Shown piece by piece: positions 60,201-63,702 of a stretch of 64,000 bases of DNA; position 1 is the first letter of the stretch; the number at the start of each line of letters is the position of its first letter. A model generated the notes under the pieces. The model was not told the DNA's origin, made no database searches, and worked only from the letters and a program-made list of their open reading frames with translations. Origin of the DNA: Amphiura filiformis (taxonomy: Eukaryota > Echinodermata > Ophiuroidea > Amphilepidida > Amphiuridae); the NCBI RefSeq assembly GCF_039555335.1, contig NC_092642.1, positions 24,836,262 through 24,900,261 on the forward strand, read 5' to 3'. Position numbers and translations under genes: made by a program.

Positions 60201-61319
60201 CCTAATTGCCTAACTCAGAATTGGGAGGTTTTGACTTTTTTGCGTAACTCAATCTTTATAACAATTGCCACCTTGTAACAAACGATTTAGTCATTATTAC
60301 AATAGAGAGCGCCATCAATCACCTTTTTTTCTGCCTAAATCTGTGAGTGTGGCTTAGGCAATTTATTTCAATGATTTATAAAGTTATTCCAGGACTTGTA
60401 CCAATACATACTGTGACGATAAAAAATTATACAATTGCAATTTCGCTTCTTGGAAAAAATTAATAAAAATTTTTATCGTGCTTATCGTCAAAGATCTCAG
60501 AACAAAAGCATCGTTTTTTCATGTTTTTTTCTTTCACTTGATTGACATTAGTAAATAAATATCATGACATTTATTTCAAAAACATAAATTAAAGTACCAC
60601 TTCAAATGCCCTCTTGTTTAAATTGACCCATCTTCAGCGCACCGACATATCTTCGTTTGTAGACCACCGATTTTATTGAAACAAATGTTACCTTTAAGAT
60701 ATTACCTTGACGACCAAGTAAAATTCATTACAATCAATAAATAATATGTTTGCCTAATACTATTTTCTAAATTGTATAATATTTTTGTTACAACCTGTAA
60801 CAACCCGTAAATCCAATGCATGTAGACCTACTTTAATATCAACACCACCAACACACCTTCATAAACAAATTCATTCAACTTTTGTCTTTTTCTCAAAACT
60901 GCTAAAAATAACTTTACTCAGTGTCCTCACCAGATTTCCTGTTACAAATAAAATGAAATGACGCCTGTTTTTAGTAGTATGGCTAAAGGTGGAAAAAACT
61001 TTGGCCCCTGCTATCAACGAACTCGCCTTAACTGTGCATTTCTGACACGGTTTCATTGGGCGTCTTTTTCTTGATTCGCTTTGTAATGCATTCCGTTTAA
61101 TCATTAGATAACTTTCCTTCCCTCTTGAAATTGTTATCTTTTTTAAATATTCTTCTCTATGTACAGGAGGAGAGTTTATTCAGTGACCTCGGTGGGACTG
61201 TTGGTCTCTATATTGGCTTCTCTGTGATCACACTTTGTGAATTTGCTGCAGTTGGCATTGTACTTGTGCGATTTTGCTTTCGTAAATATTTTCTCAACAA
61301 TGATTCCGTGGATGCTTAG
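10274..61319 (+). CDS. HYR-LDLa-DEG/ENaC channel gene, 3' fifteen exons (5' end missing)
   Basis: Spliced coding region of a DEG/ENaC-family cation channel with an added ectodomain: HYR x3, LDLa x3, then the ASC extracellular domain, TM2 and a short cytosolic tail. Joined exons: 10274-10531, 15545-15823, 18550-18810, 20330-20455, 22173-22307, 53332-53451, 54815-55133, 55350-55456, 55687-55850, 56469-56585, 57563-57668, 57919-57991, 58401-58458, 59953-60099, 61167-61319. Every junction has AG/GT and the total (2 bases finishing a split codon, then 807 codons including TAG) stays in frame. The first visible exon starts in phase 1, so upstream exons must exist. DEG/ENaC subunits normally have TM1 before the ectodomain; no TM1 was recognised here, so it should lie upstream. 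Predicted location is the plasma membrane, with HYR and LDLa outside the cell. Ligand and ion selectivity cannot be read from sequence. Splice joins are predictions. Confidence 0.85.
10532..12237. other. intron sequence; weak internal repeats only
   Basis: First part of the intron between HYR exons 1 and 2. A TTTATAAAGCGCCTTTC patch near 10756 resembles a SINE tail seen in many animals but is too short to call. Blocks at 11408-11490 and 11637-11720 share GGTCGCACTTTTGT and flanks, so they are a degenerate direct repeat of about 215-230 bp spacing. Nothing else recognised. Confidence 0.5.
12238..12573. mobile_element. degraded AACGTTTT-family MITE with embedded 160-bp duplicate
   Basis: Fragments such as AAAGGGTATATAAAAGG-like, AAAACATTCTAA and a GTGTTTGCTGAA end are shared with the 61684-62376 element. 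Positions 12383-12542 are repeated base for base at 14945-15104 as far as can be judged by eye. Confidence 0.6.
12574..13823. other. intron sequence; GGTCCTCG-type motif repeats
   Basis: No gene recognised. Around 13455-13725 the motifs GAGGAC, GGTCCTCGG and GTCCTCG recur in both directions. Short frames at 12739-13352 show no domain. Confidence 0.4.
13824..13931. repeat. ~47-bp inverted repeat (GTTTAGAAACTA hairpin)
   Basis: Arms 13824-13870 and 13885-13931 are nearly complementary (CAGTCAACACCATGTTTAG against CTAAACATGGTGTTGACTG) around a 14-bp centre; similar TTTAGTTTCTA blocks repeat on either side (13790-14010). It would form a strong hairpin in the pre-mRNA. Confidence 0.8.
14143..14235. 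repeat. (CT)n microsatellite
   Basis: Long CT run inside a broader pyrimidine-rich tract (14085-14320), located in an intron of the channel gene. Confidence 0.95.
14625..14944 (-). repeat. inverted relic of the GGTCA 'D' unit
   Basis: Reads, on the minus strand, like the 3' end of the divergent unit at 43188-44170: GACCACAGCTATGTCTAG, AACACGGCTGTGTTGGTGG, then GGTCAAAGGTCAT blocks. It shows the D family disperses on its own. The 160-bp duplicate (14945-15104) begins at its edge. Confidence 0.65.
14945..15104. repeat. second copy of a 160-bp exact duplicate
   Basis: Apparently identical, without indels, to 12383-12542 (2,562 bp upstream, same orientation). It includes a TGTTTTTTTCAG tract that resembles a splice acceptor but opens no domain-coding frame. 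Confidence 0.8.
15545..15823 (+). CDS. exon: HYR domain 2
   Basis: Acceptor TGTCTTTCAG ends at 15544; donor GTAAGT begins at 15824. 93 codons, phase 1-1. Starts ADMDPPEIFGC, has YRWSKP as the V-x-W-x-P equivalent, then FFPGRTTLSFVFRDVSGNTA and ECNFTVTV. This is the most canonical of the three: P-P, the paired cysteines, the D-x-S-G-N motif and the closing strand are all present. Phase symmetry means it can be duplicated or skipped without frame change. Confidence 0.88.
15824..16690. other. intron sequence with scattered GGTCA motifs
   Basis: From 15940 to 16180 short GAGGTCAAAGGTCAT motifs recur, a faded piece of the GGTCA family. The rest is unremarkable; no gene recognised. Confidence 0.45.
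16702..18010 (-). mobile_element. CR1/Jockey-group non-LTR retrotransposon fragment (EN end and RT start)
   Basis: Minus-strand frame 17986-16892 (364 residues, with GSLIDLI continuing upstream to about 18009) carries the end of an EEP endonuclease (FGSDHKMISC, the S-D-H box), the linker, and RT start blocks (LQNYRPVSSINFIGKVIEK, HSTETA). A frameshift near 16920 moves to another frame with LDLSAAFDTIDHNILFDRF, the first catalytic-Asp block. It then stops: the YADD box and 3' end are missing, as is most of the endonuclease. Inactive relic in an intron, antisense to the channel gene. The clade is assigned from motif wording only. Confidence 0.85.
18192..18353. mobile_element. 162-bp MITE with GCGATGC-rich inverted ends
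   Basis: Ends are about 33-bp inverted repeats (CGCAGCGCGATGCGATGCTG against CAGCATCGCATCGCGCTGCG). Extra GCGATG copies lie just inside the left end. No clear target duplication. It lies 196 bp before HYR exon 3. Confidence 0.75.
18550..18810 (+). CDS. exon: HYR domain 3
   Basis: Acceptor CCTTTTCAG ends at 18549; consensus donor GTAAGT begins at 18811. 87 codons, phase 1-1. Product begins ADDVPPRVKCPGNI, followed by IRWKEP, a SGQVFSIGVTVVRYKYAD stretch and NTAMCEFHVHL. Clear HYR pattern with both cysteines. A 1.5-kb intron holding a large foldback element separates it from the first LDLa exon. Confidence 0.88.
18975..19100. repeat. nested ATTGAGATAATAG / CTATTATCTCAAT hairpin
   Basis: GTATTGAGATAATAG (about 18979) pairs with CTATTATCTCAATAC (about 19052); an inner TTGCCACCT / AGGTGGCAA pair lies between, and a direct copy of the left arm follows at about 19078. 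It adjoins the larger foldback at 19135. Confidence 0.75.
19135..19905. mobile_element. foldback element with TCTTAGACGTCTAAGA ends
   Basis: Arms of roughly 200-240 bp, 19135-19335 and 19665-19905, are complementary through shared blocks: CTTAGACGTCTAAG, CCAGAAATCCCAAAC, TTCAATTATTGACCAATGAA, AATCTTAGACGCCTAAGATT, and TAGTGATGGACGGT at the inner ends. The 330-bp centre shows no gene. It fits a foldback or MITE of unknown superfamily, lying in the intron after HYR exon 3. Confidence 0.75.
20330..20455 (+). CDS. exon: LDL-receptor class A domain 1 (four-cysteine variant)
   Basis: Acceptor TTGTTTACAG ends at 20329; donor GTATAT begins at 20456. 42 codons, phase 1-1. The sequence keeps the calcium-binding end (DCNNGKDELVC) and the preceding W-K-T-C, but shows only four cysteines where LDLa has six. 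The first Cys and the one it normally pairs with appear to be missing, so one disulfide is lost. Still assigned to LDLa because of the D-C-x-x-G-x-D-E-x-x-C box, exon phase and neighbours. Confidence 0.8.
20456..22172. other. intron sequence; unassigned overlapping frames
   Basis: Intron between LDLa exons 1 and 2. Overlapping frames at 21219-21618 (75 and 119 codons) have no recognisable domain. No acceptor-donor pair enclosing an HYR or LDLa pattern was seen. Confidence 0.5.
22173..22307 (+). CDS. exon: LDL-receptor class A domain 2
   Basis: Acceptor CACTCAACAG ends at 22172; donor GTAGGT begins at 22308. 45 codons, phase 1-1, with no internal Met. Translation starts DICPVNSRPC and contains six cysteines, ending DCTDGTDEKYC, the classical acidic calcium-binding box. 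The spacing between the middle cysteines is a normal LDLa pattern. The downstream intron is about 31 kb. Confidence 0.85.
22426..22770. repeat. hairpin minisatellite (TAGTCTAGCCG...) with CTT tracts
   Basis: Six copies of a module of about 45-75 bp: AGTCTAGCCG, a 5-base loop (AGCGG), CGGCTAGACT, then CCTGTTTCCCAGTAGTTTC or TTGAATCCCAGTAG and a variable (CTT)n tract. The 10-bp stem is perfect. The module reappears at 26775-26985 and 39090-39130, and a variant (CCGAGCAACGGCTGG) starts every tRNA-like unit. Confidence 0.9.
22774..26775 (+). repeat. GGTCA-rich satellite array I, four ~1.0-kb units
   Basis: Units start at CTGTCAACATTT (22774, 23773, 24774, 25791) and end at CGGCTAGACTTCGCAGCC...ATATCTAGTT. 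Each contains GCTTCTTCTCCTACAGATT, a GGGTCAAAGGTCA motif (first at 23033-23045) and a 3' third made of GGTCATTTCAAGGTCACCAG and AGGTCAAAAGGGGTCAAAT repeats. Diagnostic differences give unit types A, A', B, A in order. Short frames repeated from unit to unit follow from DNA identity and are not claimed as genes. Lies in the 31-kb intron. Confidence 0.92.
23033..23045 (+). promoter_or_regulatory. DR1-type nuclear-receptor-like motif (first of many)
   Basis: GGGTCA-A-AGGTCA matches the direct-repeat-1 consensus bound by RXR/HNF4/COUP-TF-type receptors. The same motif recurs once per satellite unit (for example 45440-45452) and several times in unit D. No evidence of binding; the match may simply reflect satellite sequence. 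Confidence 0.4.
26820..26864. repeat. (CTT)n microsatellite
   Basis: Uninterrupted CTT run between two copies of the TAGTCTAGCCG hairpin, closing array I. Confidence 0.9.
27792..27868 (+). other. tRNA-like module in unit T1
   Basis: TATAGCGCAGCGGTAAGAA fits a Pol III A box and GGGTTCGAACCCC a B box at tRNA spacing. The acceptor stem is poor, so it is a tRNA-derived promoter (SINE-like head), not a tRNA gene. It is followed by (AT)n and a T-run. Confidence 0.75.
28745..28820 (+). other. tRNA-like module in unit T2
   Basis: Same A and B boxes as in T1; one A is missing after the A box (GCGGTAGAACC). Confidence 0.75.
29696..29773 (+). other. tRNA-like module in unit T3
   Basis: Same A and B boxes as in T1, unaltered by eye. 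Confidence 0.75.
30650..30725 (+). other. tRNA-like module in unit T4
   Basis: Same as T1 but the B box has lost one C (GGGTTCGAACCCTACC). Confidence 0.75.
30960..35557. mobile_element. 4.6-kb TTAA-flanked insertion in the tRNA-like array
   Basis: Flanked by TTAA at 30956-30959 and 35558-35561, while the neighbouring units read CGTCATTAAGTGGGTC without a break. This gives a clean empty site and a 4-bp TTAA duplication as made by piggyBac-type (or Kolobok-type) elements. Ends are imperfect inverted repeats: GGTTATACAAAATCT against GGTTACGCTAAATTT. The inside has G- and C-runs (32055-32130, 32870-32885, 33836-33850, 33976-33985), a GA-rich patch (34545-34625) and a GGGGTCTCAAATTTACTAAAA block at 34140-34400 shared with the 2.8-kb transposon. 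No transposase frame was recognised, so it is non-autonomous or a composite. Confidence 0.8.
35558..36888 (+). repeat. rest of unit T5 and truncated unit T6
   Basis: Resumes the interrupted unit at AAGTGGGTCATTTTGG; T6 starts at 36335 and is cut at about 36888 within GGATTATTACC. The tRNA-like module of T5 is at 36205-36282 with both boxes intact. Confidence 0.9.
36889..37980. other. G/C-run flanked repeat (36895-37320) and unassigned DNA
   Basis: 36895-37320 is bounded by GTTCACCCCCGGGGG and CCCCCGGGCGTTCACC and holds several copies of GGGTCTTTCGGAGCTG, so it looks like another inserted repeat. From 37321 to 37980 no gene was recognised; overlapping frames at 37583-37881 lack domains. Confidence 0.55.
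37981..43187 (+). repeat. GGTCA-rich satellite array II, first part (partial unit plus five)
   Basis: A 5'-truncated unit (37981-38071) is followed by full units starting at 38088, 39194, 40194, 41202 and 42198. Types by diagnostic bases are A, A', A, A'/A chimera, B. The fourth (41202-42184) is A'-like in its 5' half (AAGGTGGTAATTCC, GTCATACAGG, ATCATCCGAAT) and A-like in its 3' third. A hairpin module and a long (CTT)n tract (39136-39192) sit between the first two. Each unit carries GGGTCAAAGGTCA. Confidence 0.92.
43188..44170 (+). repeat. divergent GGTCA unit 'D' with CACAGCCGTGAC hairpin
   Basis: Starts with a hairpin, CACAGCCGTGAC-GTTA-GTCACGGCTGTG, and ends ACACGGCTGTGTTCGTGG...CTTAGTCTAG. 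It shares the overall plan (TTCTTCTCCTACAGATTACG, GGGTCAAAGGTCATTAA repeated about four times) but little base identity with its neighbours. A related inverted relic lies at 14625-14944. Confidence 0.85.
44183..46169 (+). repeat. GGTCA-rich satellite array II, last two units (type B)
   Basis: Units start at 44183 and 45182; both have the type B 5' half (TTTGATATAATTTGCTATAG, GTAGAGTATCGAGATTTGG). In the second an A-run replaces CAGGGGAC (about 45601-45612) and a few bases are deleted. Confidence 0.92.
46166..46345. repeat. (CTTT)n / (CTTTT)n microsatellite
   Basis: Long tetra- then pentanucleotide pyrimidine run ending array II. Confidence 0.95.
46783..46856 (+). other. tRNA-like sequence (pseudo-tRNA or SINE head)
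   Basis: GTTAGCTCAGTCGGTAGAGG is a good A box and TTGTTCGAATCTT a B-box-like sequence at tRNA spacing. The ends do not pair as an acceptor stem, so it is not called a functional tRNA. Confidence 0.6.
47351..47998. mobile_element. 648-bp hairpin MITE flanked by TTAA
   Basis: Two arms of about 290 bp are complementary over nearly the full length (for example ATCGAATTGCATTCTGAATA at 47418 and its complement at 47912), centred near 47670. The ends read TTAAGGG and CCCTTAA, with TTAA at 47347-47350 and 47999-48002. It is a non-coding TTAA-targeting element of unknown superfamily and would fold into one long stem if transcribed. Confidence 0.82.
48143..48663. mobile_element. MITE with GAGCGTGTTTATAGTG ends, copy 1
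   Basis: 521 bp with 16-bp inverted ends (GAGCGTGTTTATAGTG / CACTATAAACACGCTC), internal CACTATAAACA repeats, and ATT on both sides (48140-48142, 48664-48666), consistent with a 3-bp duplication. Confidence 0.8.
48704..48950. repeat. dispersed ~250-bp repeat with tRNA-like B box, copy 2
   Basis: Same-orientation partner of 4213-4466, with GGATTTGAACC at about 48740-48750. It lies about 60 bp from the right terminus of transposon copy 2. Confidence 0.6.
49388..49932. mobile_element. MITE with GAGCGTGTTTATAGTG ends, copy 2 (nested)
   Basis: 545 bp, the same ends and internal CACTATAAACA repeats as 48143-48663, flanked by TGT (49385-49387, 49933-49935). Copy 1 of the host transposon runs through the equivalent site, confirming a nested insertion. 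Confidence 0.82.
50365..50682 (+). CDS. Myb/SANT-like DNA-binding protein of a transposon
   Basis: 105 residues from ATG to TAG. A Myb/SANT-like trihelix is readable: first helix with VNWNDDETLAILKIWRD (W and acidic E/D positions conserved), second with KKKLWEEIATLLHDKGI, third with VGEQIHAKIKALKTLHRTL, then SSGAGAINHPYWDDLHEFL, the family's S-G-x-x-x-x-x-P-Y-(W/F)-x-x-L ending. Such proteins accompany PIF/Harbinger-type elements and also exist as domesticated host genes. The frame ends at a G-run and the gene sits inside transposon copy 2; copy 1 holds a broken version. Likely a transposon accessory protein. Whether it is expressed is unknown. Confidence 0.75.
   Translation: MAAAANININKRNRGVNWNDDETLAILKIWRDTESISGIKKKLWEEIATLLHDKGIPHTVGEQIHAKIKALKTLHRTLHDRVKSSGAGAINHPYWDDLHEFLRGG
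51175..51257. repeat. (AAT)n(AAC)n(AAT)n microsatellite
   Basis: Complement of the tract at 1928-1997, at the equivalent place in transposon copy 2. Confidence 0.9.
51790..53331. other. end of the 31-kb intron; dispersed repeats
   Basis: 51890-52150 repeats the GGGGTCCCAAATTTACAAAA / GACCCCC block also seen at 2140-2400 and 34140-34400. 52621-53160 has small overlapping frames without domains. A TACAGGATGTCC motif near 53162 resembles a mariner end but has no partner. Confidence 0.5.
52439..52535 (-). other. tRNA-like SINE head, minus strand
   Basis: On the minus strand GTGGCCCAGTGAGCAGAGC resembles an A box and GGTTCGAATCTC a B box. The stretch between is long for a tRNA, so a tRNA-derived SINE is more likely. 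Confidence 0.6.
53332..53451 (+). CDS. exon: LDL-receptor class A domain 3
   Basis: Acceptor TTTCTCCTCAG ends at 53331; consensus donor GTAAGT begins at 53452. 40 codons, phase 1-1. Product runs DCGDDYFQCPSSRVC then LHRYFRCNGKIDC and EDGYDENHC: canonical LDLa with the F-Q-C start, R-C-N-G-K-I-D-C core and an intact acidic box. It is separated by 31 kb of repeat-filled intron from the previous LDLa exon; matching phase and domain type support the join. Confidence 0.87.
53508..54529 (+). mobile_element. 1-kb mariner-like element with ~200-bp terminal inverted repeats
   Basis: Bounded by TA on both sides (53506-53507, 54530-54531). Outer ends CAGGCTGAGTCAAAAAGAAG match in inverse, and similarity continues about 200 bp inward (53508-53711 against 54331-54529). 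At 53877-54080 a frame reads FTARECTFLSTKYHETKSP then VRRLFRLQFPKANLVS and VYKYVNKFNVHGQTTN: the N-terminal helix-turn-helix of a Tc1/mariner-type (DUF4817-like) transposase. The catalytic domain is absent, so this is a deletion derivative. Confidence 0.85.
54815..55133 (+). CDS. exon: DEG/ENaC ectodomain start
   Basis: Acceptor ATTATCACAG ends at 54814; donor GTAAGT begins at 55134. Enters phase 1, leaves phase 2, about 106 codons. Begins GTDSEKSPFVEDWYI and ends with MEDLILECTYNEQNC, the DEG/ENaC segment corresponding to the conserved Met-x-x-(L/I)-I-x-x-C-x-(F/Y)-x-x-x-x-C after the finger region. The family's FPAVTIC-like post-TM1 motif is absent, so that part must be encoded upstream of the HYR exons or is missing. 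An upstream in-frame ATG at 54739 is intronic: the acceptor and frame fit the earlier LDLa exon. Confidence 0.85.
55350..55456 (+). CDS. exon: DEG/ENaC ectodomain, GNCFTFN segment
   Basis: Acceptor TCTTTTGACAG ends at 55349; donor GTACAT begins at 55457. Enters phase 2, leaves phase 1. Encodes TIPDDAYGNCFTFNY, the hallmark D-x-x-(Y/F)-G-x-C-(F/Y)-x-F-N of DEG/ENaC proteins, then a Gly/Ser/Lys-rich turn. Confidence 0.88.
55687..55850 (+). CDS. exon: DEG/ENaC ectodomain, GLxxxL..EQxEY segment
   Basis: Acceptor TTTTATCCTAG ends at 55686; donor GTAAGC begins at 55851. Enters phase 1, leaves phase 0. Encodes GLKMTLFLEQSEYL, corresponding to the family's G-L-x-L-x-L-x-x-x-x-x-x-Y strand, then GGVRVAINP and IRPGTITSIGLR, matching the conserved (A/V)-G-x-x-(V/I)-x-(I/V)-H/N-x-P and P-G-x-x-(T/S)-x-(I/V) elements. 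Confidence 0.87.
56469..56585 (+). CDS. exon: DEG/ENaC ectodomain, palm segment
   Basis: Acceptor TTTTATCAG ends at 56468; donor GTAATT begins at 56586. 39 codons, phase 0-0. Encodes ENVSRLGGKYSNCVSDD, matching the family's x-x-x-R-L-x-x-P-Y-x-x-C strand (Gly-Lys in place of the usual Pro), and ends VKGERYDRK, leading into the cysteine-rich signature of the next exon. Confidence 0.85.
56974..57376. repeat. dispersed repeat, copy 2 (pair with 4596-5156)
   Basis: Shares CACAGTGTCATCGCC, ACCTGTTTAATAGTTTTGAG, CGCAAGCTAACGACTATCAT and GATGTCGGTGTG blocks in the same order and orientation. It lies in the intron between the channel palm and cysteine-rich exons. Confidence 0.65.
57563..57668 (+). 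CDS. exon: DEG/ENaC cysteine-rich signature
   Basis: Acceptor CCTCTTTATAG ends at 57562; a weaker donor GTTAGA begins at 57669. Enters phase 0, leaves phase 1. Encodes RCLRTCVHSNILQSCGC then DTIDLHGPRC. With the preceding Y-D-R-K this is the ASC signature (Y-x-x-[EQTF]-x-C-x-x-[GSTDNL]-C-x-[QT]-x-x-I-L-x-x-C-x-C), but Lys stands at the [EQTF] site and His at the [QT] site. Confidence 0.87.
57919..57991 (+). CDS. exon: DEG/ENaC cysteine-rich end
   Basis: Acceptor TTTTGTATTAG ends at 57918; consensus donor GTAAGT begins at 57992. Enters phase 1, leaves phase 2. Encodes CRQYIRYLHDNNALGCDCGQPC: the C-x-x-x-(I/V)...C-x-C-x-x-P-C motif of the thumb domain that precedes the last ectodomain strand. 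Confidence 0.85.
58401..58458 (+). CDS. exon: DEG/ENaC WPS strand
   Basis: Short exon. Acceptor GATTTTCACAG ends at 58400; consensus donor GTAAGT begins at 58459. Enters phase 2, leaves phase 0. Encodes TGYFVKTVSQSAWPSNVYL, matching the very conserved Y-x-x-x-x-S-x-S-x-W-P-S strand of DEG/ENaC channels. Confidence 0.87.
58914..59850. mobile_element. palindromic MITE pair in the WPS/pre-TM2 intron
   Basis: Two direct copies share CCAATATCGTGTCATAATGG, ATTTTGAGTAGTGGATGCCG and CCGTTGTTTTAAATGAAC (blocks 58914-59193 and 59360-59690). Around 59299-59395 and 59428-59515 about 90-bp arms are inverted (GTGTCATAATGGATGGGCTGG against its complement), a strong hairpin. A related fragment is at 62430-62530. 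Confidence 0.75.
59953..60099 (+). CDS. exon: DEG/ENaC pre-TM2 segment
   Basis: Acceptor CAAATTTCTAG ends at 59952; donor GTAAAT begins at 60100. 49 codons, phase 0-0. Encodes an amphipathic stretch ending SVRENIARVEIFYEELNYAV and PAYE. It fits the family's N-x-x-x-(L/V)-x-(V/I)-(Y/F)-(Y/F)-x-x-L strand that comes just before TM2. The intron before it holds a palindromic MITE pair. Confidence 0.85.
60100..61166. other. last intron, nothing recognised
   Basis: AT-rich intron between the pre-TM2 and TM2 exons. No element, domain or RNA gene was identified. Confidence 0.6.
61167..61319 (+). CDS. terminal exon: DEG/ENaC TM2, selectivity filter and C-tail
   Basis: Acceptor CTATGTACAG ends at 61166; TAG stop at 61317-61319. 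Encodes LFSDLGGTVGLY then IGFSVITLCEF, a hydrophobic helix, and the tail RFCFRKYFLNNDSVDA. The S-D-(L/I)-G-G-x-x-G-L-(F/Y)-x-G-x-S-(I/V)-x-(T/S)-x-x-E pattern is the DEG/ENaC pore: the GFS triplet is the G-x-S selectivity filter and the Glu after it is conserved. The tail is very short and no PY motif is visible. No convincing polyadenylation signal was identified just downstream. Confidence 0.9.
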   Translation, partial: EESLFSDLGGTVGLYIGFSVITLCEFAAVGIVLVRFCFRKYFLNNDSVDA

Positions 61320-61683
61320 ATAGACATGTAGGTACGCAGATCTGACGGATAAGCAATCTAAATGCGTCACATTTATGATTCCAGAAGAACAGCAACATAA
61401 CTTTACATGTCCAATCAAATGTTCTAGTCAGTGGGAGTGTTCTAGATCGTAGACACATAATCTGATTGGACAATCGCATGATTTCGTGTGCAGTCTATCA
61501 GGCCGTAGACGACTCCACGTCATCATGAGTGTTGATAACACGTAACACGCTTGTAGAGGTGCGCGTATATATCGCGTTGTATGCGTAGACTAATGCGGAA
61601 TACGCGAACGCGCAACAGAATACGTGAAGTTGTAATAGTTTCGTTCATTTTATAAAAAGGGGAGTTTTTTATGACGATAACTT
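61320..61683. other. putative 3' UTR / flank
   Basis: Follows the channel stop codon. No clear AATAAA signal was seen close by; the transcript end is not defined. Confidence 0.4.
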
Positions 61684-62376
61684 CCCAGCAAACACAAAAC
61701 GTTTTCGACATGATTCGCAAAAGGTTATAAAAGGTTGTCAGAAAACGTTTAAATGTCGGGTTATATAAAGGGTATATTAAGAGTATAAAACGTTTTCATA
61801 AACTTAAAAAACATTTTTTGATAATCTACTGCTCAGCAAACAAAAATGTTTTACAGGAAACGTTTAAATGTCGGGTTATATAAAGGGTATAAAATCGTTT
61901 TAATAACATTCCAAAAACATTCTTGAAAACTTGATACAAAACATTCTAAACAGAATGTTATTTTGGGAGTTGAAAAAATATTTTGCGAAAAATGTTTGCC
62001 CAAAATATTTGCAATAACGTTTTAAAAACGTTTTCATGACCTTTATATAACCCGACATTTAAATGTTATTAAAACGTTTTGAAAAAACATTTTAATAACA
62101 TTTCTGTGTTTGCTGAGTGCAAATATTTTAACATAATATATTTAAGTGTTGACAAAATATTTTGCAAAAAATGTTTGCAAAAATAGTTTACAATAACATT
62201 TTTGAAAACATTTTAAAAATATTGTTGTAGTGTGTTTTCATACAAAATGTTTTAAAACGTTTTCATGACCTTTATATAACCCGACATTTTAATGTTATTA
62301 AAACGTTTTTATGTAAACCAAAAGCCAAAATATAACTTATTAAAAACGTTTTTAAAACGTTTTTGTGTTTGCTGGG
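61684..62376. mobile_element. AACGTTTT-rich MITE, full copy
   Basis: 693 bp bounded by CCCAGCAAACACAAAACGTT and AACGTTTTTGTGTTTGCTGGG-type inverted ends. The inside is built from AACGTTTT, AAAACATT and CGGGTTATATAAAGGGTAT motifs on both strands, with a second internal CAGCAAACA at 61831. No coding capacity. Confidence 0.85.
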
Positions 62377-63702
62377 TTAGTTTTTGTTTAAAAAAATAGT
62401 TTACAGTTATCAAAATAATATTTAACTGACTAAGAATGAGAATAAACAATAGGAATTTTAGTTTTTACTATCCTCTACTGTGTGATAGACGACAGGCAGG
62501 TCGAAAATTTTGAGTAGTGGATGCCGGTAACGATTTTATCCTTTAGTGAACATGAATTTTATTATCTTTCGACTTGTTCGTAAACTTTGCTGAAGGAATT
62601 TAGTTTGATAATCTTACTAAGTCAGTTTCTTCCTTGCTTTTTAACAGTGCAGCCATGCTGCGCGTGAAGTATGCGAACGAGTCTTAGGATATCGCGAGTG
62701 TCATGTTATGCAGACGCGCGGACTGCGCAGGTAATACGGGAAATATGACTTGCCTGTATATTAATTAATGCGGAGTACGCAGGTTATACGGATTATTATC
62801 CATGTAGTGTTTGGCCAATGAGATTGCAGAATTCTTATCAACTATAGGATAATTTGATATAGCCTCCCTTGCCCTTTGCGAAAATGACTCACTTGCTTCA
62901 TCAAGAAATGATGTAGGGCCGTAACATGCGAAATTGATTACAACATGGAACATGATTTCGACATAGCGTTTCTGACTGAATCAGACAAAGCCGAGTGCAG
63001 ATACTATTCAAGTTTATGTATCTATCTCTTTCACTTATAATTCGAGACCGAATTAAAAAGACTAGTTTGCGTATGACTTCCTGTCAACCAGACCGAAAAT
63101 GCTGTACTGCGAAGGCCAGCAACCAATCAGGTCGCGCCTTTACCCTGGCGTCAGATGCAAACTATTCTTTACAATTTTGTCTTTGATTATAAAAACCCTC
63201 TCACTAGAAGTAGAGGCCATTTTGCTTCATGGTATTATGAATGTGTTGTAGGCACAAACATAGATTTACTAACATCTTTACAATATAAGTAGAAAGTAGG
63301 TATACAATATATTCTGTTATAGATAGTGTATCAAGAAATTGACGGTAAACTAATTGTTGATATTTTATATGCTAAATAGAATCCTACTGTCTATCAAAGG
63401 GTTCTTGAAGAAATAGTTTAAAACATTTCACTCATGTTCGATATAATTTAGTTGCTGTGTGGTAAAGCTATAAATCGTTATAATCATGTACCTCAGTGGT
63501 TAGGTTTTGTATTGTGTTGAAAATTAAAATAAGTCTAAATCGAAATGCACTATACATTAGAATACCAGAGATCAAAAAATCAAAGATCCCACAATGCAGT
63601 TGGTGATGTCGGTCGGAAAATCGGTATACCATCTCTCACATTGTTTGTGACCGCCAATTTGACATTGCCCTTATGCACTCTCGCCCTCCTGGATTTATGA
63701 CC
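62377..63702. other. 3' flank, no gene recognised
   Basis: 62430-62530 is a relic of the 58914-59850 MITE. The rest is AT-rich with short frames lacking domains. Confidence 0.5.
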
